Source of the DNA: Allolobophora icterica
Taxonomy: Eukaryota; Annelida; Clitellata; Crassiclitellata; Lumbricidae
Assembly: GCA_963556255.1 (NCBI GenBank)
Contig: OY744606.1
Span: 75,582,618-75,646,617 of the forward strand
Direction of reading: 5' to 3'
Length of the DNA: 64,000 nucleotides
In this document: positions 44,229 to 64,000 of the stretch, one piece after another
Numbering within the stretch: the first letter of the stretch is position 1
Layout: each line of letters starts with the position of its first letter
The notes under the pieces: model-generated
Told to the model about the DNA's origin: nothing
The model's database searches: none
Seen by the model: the letters and a program-made list of their open reading frames with translations, nothing else
Translations under genes and position numbers: made by a program

Positions 44229-44900
44229 TTTCTCGCATCTTGTAGGGCCTACTGCAATTTAAATTAAAAAACCTTGTTTGCAGAATTTAATCAGCAAATA
44301 GCATAACTTTATTAGTAAACACTAAATAACATCATTCTACAACAATTTGTTTTCTTATAGGTTTGCTTTAATAAGAAATTGAGAAATTAAAAATATTGAA
44401 ATCTTTTCAAATTTAAATTGTAAACATAAGTCTGCATAAGTCCATGCTGAATAAACTAACACAATTAAAAACCAAACTTTGGAGGTTTAGACTATATAGT
44501 GTAAACTTTCTCACAGTAAATGCATTTCAATTTAGCCAATGCTTAGTTTTTGTCTTTCTCGTTTATCAAAGTAACGCACCTTTTCTTTGGCATTTTAGAT
44601 AACTTAGAAATAACTTTATAAAATGTTATTTCTTGTACTGTGCTATTTCATAAAGTATTTATTTCTCAAATGATGACGTAAATAGTGAGCTAAATTAGCT
44701 GAATCCTTGAAAGTACGGAGACAACGTAAGGGACATCAGACAAAAATTAAACAGAAACTGTAAAACATTAACAGACAGTAAATAAATAGATAAATAAAAT
44801 TACATAAAAAACGGAAAAAACGATAAGAAAAATAAAAAACGAAAAAACGACGTTTTTTGGAAAATAATAAAAAACGAAAAAAACGATTTTAACATCTATG
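43957..44900. mobile_element. hAT-type non-autonomous element, 944 bp
   Basis: Ends CATAGTTGTTAAAAACG and, inverted, CATAGATGTTAAAATCG. Exact 8-bp target duplication GCTCAAAT at 43949-43956 and 44901-44908. Both ends have AAAAAACG/CGTTTTTT subterminal repeats; the middle is AT-rich and non-coding. The left end was later copied in a 157-bp tandem duplication. Confidence 0.9.
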
Positions 44901-45137
44901 GCTCAAATACATCAGTTCATACTTCAACTAATGCTTCTTGCATGTGAAGCTCGTTTTACCCAGTGCAAATTGTCCAGGGGTGAGTTTTTGAGTAGGAACT
45001 TACACAACTAAATGTAAGTTTTATCTAAACGTTGTATGAATTTGTTTGAATAACTAGGGATAGTAGGCCTATGCACTCCGCTAAACAAGAAAACCACATG
45101 TGCAAGAGAAAACATTTCGACATGTTAATACTCTTGG

Positions 45138-45182
45138 AAGGTGGTAGTCATGTCATTTCGCCGTCGTCGCTTTCCGATGGTA
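45138..45182 (-). pseudogene. LINE ORF2 C-terminal end (distal piece)
   Basis: The minus strand reads PTIGKRRRRND-like residues just before a stop, continuing the LINE frame that enters at 46596 on the other side of the hAT-type insertion. Confidence 0.55.
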
Positions 45183-45190
45183 GGCTACAG

Positions 45191-46587
45191 CAGAGGTTCC
45201 CAAACTTTTTGGACCAGGGACCCCTATTTTTTCTAGGCATATCTCGCGGACCCCAGTATTTAAGAAGTAAAATTTATCACTTAAAATTAATCAAAATAAC
45301 AGGCAGACTATTTCTACAATACAAGCTTGCTTATGACGCTGAGGACTTTTACGGTATAGCCTAATAATTGTAAAAAGTAACACTGAATAAATTGTTATTA
45401 ACTTCCTGCAATAATTATGGAACACAGTCATTTTTTTATGAAATCAATAACATCGGTTTAGCCAAAAACCAGTTATGTCAGCGGGAGGTAGGCCTATGTA
45501 CTTGTTTTGCTTTGCAAAAACTGTCAATTCTTTATGCTATTTTGGATAAGCACTGTTTTCTTACGTTTCAGAAAGTTATCCATGCATAATACAAACAGCA
45601 AAATTTAGTAGTTAGGATATTACAGCGAACGTGAACGAAATAGGGGCATTCTTTGCAAAAACTGTATTGTCATTTATTTAAGGTTAAAATCAGGCGAATT
45701 TCACAAATTTCTACAAGTCCAGAGTACACAATCAGGAAATAGACCAGCATATTGCAAATGAAGTCTTCACTAGAGGAACCACTAGAGTCCATTTTTGAGC
45801 TAATTGTGTCCTGTGATACTTAGTGCTATAGACTAGGGCCTAAAGAACGTGTATTTACAAGTGTGTTTTTCAGAAAACCCACGTCAGGCCAAGTTACAAT
45901 GAAAAGAAAATATAGCGTTCAAGTAAAAACAACCAGAGTCCTAGGCTTCAGTTTTTCTTCCATGAAAACAACCAGAGCCATAGGATTTCAGTGTTGATAT
46001 TTTAAATAAAATAGCCTACTTGTAGACTTTCAACGTTTGTTTTGGGAATATCTTAAAATCCTCAAAATGGAACCTATAGTTGTTCTTCCGATAAAGGCTT
46101 CAAATACAACGCGCTTACCTTGGGTGCAGAAATGATCGATTAACAGTCGATAAGCAGAAATTATTTATTAAATTTTATTAAGATACACACGTTTTATTTG
46201 GCTAGAAATGTAAGGTGACCATAGGCCTATAGCTTATTTACGTCACTGTATACGGCCTAGTACGCAAGGAATAACTATCAGCAGCATCACAAAAACGGTG
46301 TGATCGAATACCCAATCGGACCCGTATGGATCATACAGTTCCAGGCATACTAGATGTATAGTGTATGAATTTGAAAACATGCTACTGCTGTGACTTACAT
46401 GTAAACCAAAGTGCGGTTAGCAATTGGTACAATTAAAGGATATACTTACTTACTTACTTACTTACTAGTTTACTTAAAACCATGGAGTGTTAATCATTAA
46501 TGAATATTTTCAGAATGCTCTCGCGGACCCCCGCCAAATCCTTCGCGGACCCCTAGGGGTCCGCGGACCACAGTTTGAAAAACTCTG
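45191..46587. mobile_element. hAT-type non-autonomous element, 1397 bp
   Basis: Starts CAGAGGTTCCCAAACTTTTT and ends, inverted, CAGAGTTTTTCAAACTGTGG, with GGACCCC subterminal words on both sides. Exact 8-bp duplication GGCTACAG at 45183-45190 and 46588-46595. No transposase. It contains a LINE-like 3' tail (TTAAAGGATATACTTACTTACTTA, about 46434-46466) similar to 14690-14715. Confidence 0.9.
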
Positions 46588-46595
46588 GGCTACAG

Positions 46596-46822
46596 GAATG
46601 GGTCAACATTGTCCATCGTTTCCTATCTCGTATTGCAACCATTAGGCTGGTCCCAGATAGTCCAATCCATTCTGTAATGTTGTCAATCCGTGATATTCTT
46701 GGTCTACCGCGGTTGCGAACCCCTTCTACGAGACCCGTCATCAGGCTGCCTTCGATGTTGTCCTTCGGCTGCCTCGTGATGTGTCCGAAGTACCTTAGCT
46801 TGCGGGTTCGGTGGTAGTACAG
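46596..46822 (-). pseudogene. LINE ORF2 C-terminal fragment (proximal piece)
   Basis: Minus-strand frame RTRKLRYFGHITRQP, then a variable part with GRPRISRIDNITEWIGLS and RDRKRWTML. This is the classic tail LRYxGHI...GRPRxxxxDNI...DRxxW of RTE/Jockey-like LINEs. The host copy was interrupted by the 45191-46587 element. Confidence 0.8.
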
Positions 46823-47642
46823 TTACATGTAGATATCCAAATGTTCAAATGTTTACAGGTGAGAATTAGATGTTGTGAGTTTTTGATGCATTTAGTGAAG
46901 GAAAAAAATAGAGCTGTGGATGATTGATAGTTGATTGCTCTCCCTGGTGCAGTAATCTGAGATACCTACAAAAACCTACTTGCAGCGGCGGCGATCTTGA
47001 GGGGACACGGGACACTTTTGAACTGATCATCTGGTCTACAAAGAGGTGAAAAAATGTGTTCTCACGCGCGACAAAATTTGTTGACCTCTTTTGGCGTTTC
47101 TTCAAAATGGGAGAAACTGTATACTGTGTCCCCCACTGTTAAAGGTGTGGGGTCTTGTCTTCCTCGCCCTAACCCGGGATCGCCGCCCATTCCAACTTTG
47201 GCCATAATCAAGATGAGATCAGACTAACGAACAGAACGTGTTATGTAATGTATCTCTGACCAGAGCTGACCTCATGTTTTATGTTGCCGTAGTGTATGGG
47301 CGCCCGCCAATAGGGGTAAGAGTAGGCGTTTACCTCTCATGGAATTCACATCTGAATACTTTTGGTCCCCTTTGGGCCGGGAACACGTGTCCAGTTTTTT
47401 CAGCTTTGGCCCTTCTGCACAAATATCTGTGGATGCCCATGCCCAATGTAATGGAAACAAAATAGATTTTATGTGGAGGTTGAAATGTGAGGTTACTGTT
47501 GAAAATTACCCCACTTATTTTCTGATATGATACTGGGACAGCTGCCCATCGACGTCAGTGCTAGGAGAGTGAGAAACGCGGCTTTGGCGTGAGCCAAACA
47601 TTTTCACCGCAAATTTCTCTGGGTTTAGGTCCAAACCACTGA
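46823..47642. other. no gene seen
   Basis: No repeat or conserved coding pattern recognised. Confidence 0.4.
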
Positions 47643-47650
47643 AGCATAAC

Positions 47651-47856
47651 CAGAGCCCTAGCAACAAAGAACGTGGCCCCCTCCGAACATATGTTCAGGC
47701 CGGGGGCCCCTTACAATGCTGAAACTTGAATGCGGTAATATACAATATACAGGATTCATATTATGTTTACGGTTATTCTTTGCCACTTTTAGGGCCCCTA
47801 TCCAGGAAGGGGCCCCCTCCGGTCGTAGGGTAAGGAGGACGGTCGCTACGCCTCTG
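47651..47856. mobile_element. hAT-type MITE, 206 bp (family of 10528-10806)
   Basis: Starts CAGAGCCCTAGC and ends GTCGCTACGCCTCTG. Exact 8-bp duplication AGCATAAC at 47643-47650 and 47857-47864. The interior (GGGGGCCACGTTCTTTG, GGCAAAGAATAACCGT words, inverted) matches 10528-10806 in reverse orientation. Confidence 0.93.
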
Positions 47857-47876
47857 AGCATAACTGTGATAGAGAT

Positions 47877-48112
47877 GAGTGGGGGAACTGTGGCTAGATT
47901 GGGTAGAGCGCTTGGCCTGTAACGCGAAGGGTACGGGTTCAAACCTCCACTCAGGTTGTCACTGTGACGGGATCAGGAGCAAGTCCTTCATGAGCAGTTG
48001 CTCAGCGTCATCGATGTTCGGTCGTATGGGCGTGTGTAGTTCTGAACTGTGGAAGAGGACAGTGTCAAAATGCAGTTGTATTGTGTATTGTATATAGGCA
48101 GCTGAAAAACAG
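47877..48112 (+). repeat. tRNA-derived SINE
   Basis: A-box TGGCTAGATTGGGTAGAG (47891-47908) and B-box GGGTTCAAACCTCC (47936-47949) with tRNA-like spacing, then a body ending GTATTGTATATAGGCAGCTG. Confidence 0.78.
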
Positions 48113-49126
48113 ACACAAGTTGTCACTAGCATGCAGTATATAGTGTCAGTGTAAGCCATATTTCATACCACTTCGAAAGGTCTCCGATGTGCACTTTTGC
48201 TGATACCATTTTTGCTTGGTTAAGAGATGCTATGCCATCACCGTGAAAAGTCATTAGATTCAAATCTAATAAATAATTACATGCAATGAGGTTTATTACT
48301 TTGCTCACTGCGCTTTTATGACACAATGACACAAAGGGTTCCTTGTGCGTGACAGATATATTTATTGATATAGAACATTTGTAGCTGCAATTCCAGAAGC
48401 CGTTGATATGTTAAGGCTTAGGTTGACTAATGCAATGGTGTATTGATGTCTGCTGGGATTCTAATAGTCTAATAGAGGAATTATTTTTAATATACTCAAT
48501 AAAAGTCTTTCCCAGGCAGTCACTTTCATTTCGACCACGCTGTCATTGACAACAAGTTACTAACAACTGACCTTACCTTACCTGTCATAACTTAGGCCTA
48601 CATTACCTTACCTTCCTTCTTTCCTTTACCCATAACATTGCCATAACTTGCCGTACCATACGTATCACGTGGTACCTACCATATCTATCCTTACCTTACC
48701 TCCCCTCCCCTTACCTTTTCCTTATAATTCTGAGTCTTGAGTATAAGAAAGGCAAAAGGCTTCTGATTTTGCTTTCTTTCATTGTTCTGCATATTGTTTT
48801 GTCACTCCCTGTGACTCTGTTGGTCATGATGATAACTTTTGTAATGAGGAGAATAATCAAATGGAGTTTTTTAAATATAAATGCTTTAGCTAATGATGAC
48901 GATGTTGATGATAACGAGATTCATGGTGATTACAAAGGCGAAATTCATGATTATAATGATTATCGCATGATGATGCGATGTGTTGATGGTGGCGGCGATG
49001 GTGATGGTGGTGGGTGATGATGATGACGTGATGGTGACGTTGTTGATGACAGCGCCTTTCATGACATCGACATGGTGCTGGAAACTGATGATTAATGTGG
49101 TAATCCGGATAGTGTTTTAATCGCAG
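48113..49126. other. no gene seen; CCTTA and GATGGTG low-complexity patches
   Basis: ACCTTACC-type repeats at 48568-48720 and GAT/GGTG-rich sequence at 48890-49065. Gene B exon 1 may lie here or further upstream, but I could not find it. Confidence 0.5.
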
Positions 49127-63684
<14,558 letters not shown>

Positions 63685-64000
63685 GTGAGATCTTTGACAA
63701 TTCTCTTTTTGTTTCTTAATTGGTAACATACCTGGTAGGAGGTCTTTCTTGGGGTTTGGATGTACCTGAAGCTAAAAAAAACCACTCGCTAAATGTGTGT
63801 AGATCTGGCAATACTGAGAGTGCAGAAATTAAGTATACTGTATGAGTGTGTAATAGAAATGTGGAAACGAACTAGACATGATTGACAGTGTAAGTCTGCA
63901 AACAGAAATCTAACAGACTTTAAGCTTTTGTTTTGATTATTTTCGTCAGGGATATGCTGTGCATAATTATTACACTAGAACTTTGTAAAATTACCGCACT

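Noticed and set aside
47238..47530. Possible gene with frames of 62-75 codons
   Set aside because: Overlapping frames on both strands, no splice context, no family pattern.
42400..49126. First coding exon and promoter of gene B
   Set aside because: I looked for a short Met exon ending in phase 2 before WLNPL; several weak candidates, none convincing.

Overview
The window is eukaryotic genomic DNA, almost certainly from an invertebrate deuterostome. Coding sequence is split into short exons with GT/AG borders, the introns are full of microsatellites, SINEs, LINE tails and DNA-transposon remnants, and there is no operon structure. The deuterostome call rests on a Gmr1-like LTR retrotransposon, a group known from deuterostomes. 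The palindrome TAGGCCTA occurs at least 24 times. I cannot name the species.

The host genes are two head-to-tail paralogs of an ABCC4/MRP4-type ABC exporter, both on the + strand. Gene A (5901-26495) is visible from its first nucleotide-binding domain (NBD1) to its stop codon: 18 exons, 2916 nt, 971 codons plus stop, every exon junction in phase. Its first transmembrane domain (TMD1) is not in the 5.9 kb upstream. Gene B (49127-63684, continuing off the right edge) is visible from the second coding exon through TMD1 and NBD1 into the linker: 14 exons, 2113 nt. Its first exon was not found. The six shared exons (NBD1 and linker) have the same lengths in A and B (90, 192, 182, 97, 166 or 175, 191 nt) and the same phases, and much intron sequence is still alignable. 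The pair therefore works as a natural clock: a LINE stub and a LINE-type 3' tail are shared by both and predate the duplication, while several transposons occur in only one copy and have a visible empty site in the other.

Layout: 0-5.4 kb, piggyBac remnant, GGGGAATATGTCC minisatellite, tRNA-derived SINE, degenerate tandem repeats. 5.4-26.5 kb, gene A. 26.5-49.1 kb, intergenic or the first intron/5' region of B, holding a nested hAT-type composite, LINE pieces, giant TG and AT arrays, a complete 7.3 kb LTR retrotransposon (35062-42349, coding on -), and more hAT-type elements. 49.1-63.7 kb, gene B.

The two most notable items are these. First, the LTR element has identical-looking 725-bp LTRs, a 5-bp target duplication and one intact 1705-codon gag-pol ORF whose integrase lies upstream of reverse transcriptase. 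Second, a dense set of hAT-type non-autonomous elements, ten with 8-bp target duplications (nine exact, one 7/8), includes one that carries a 79-bp exact copy of host intron sequence lying about 0.8 kb downstream.
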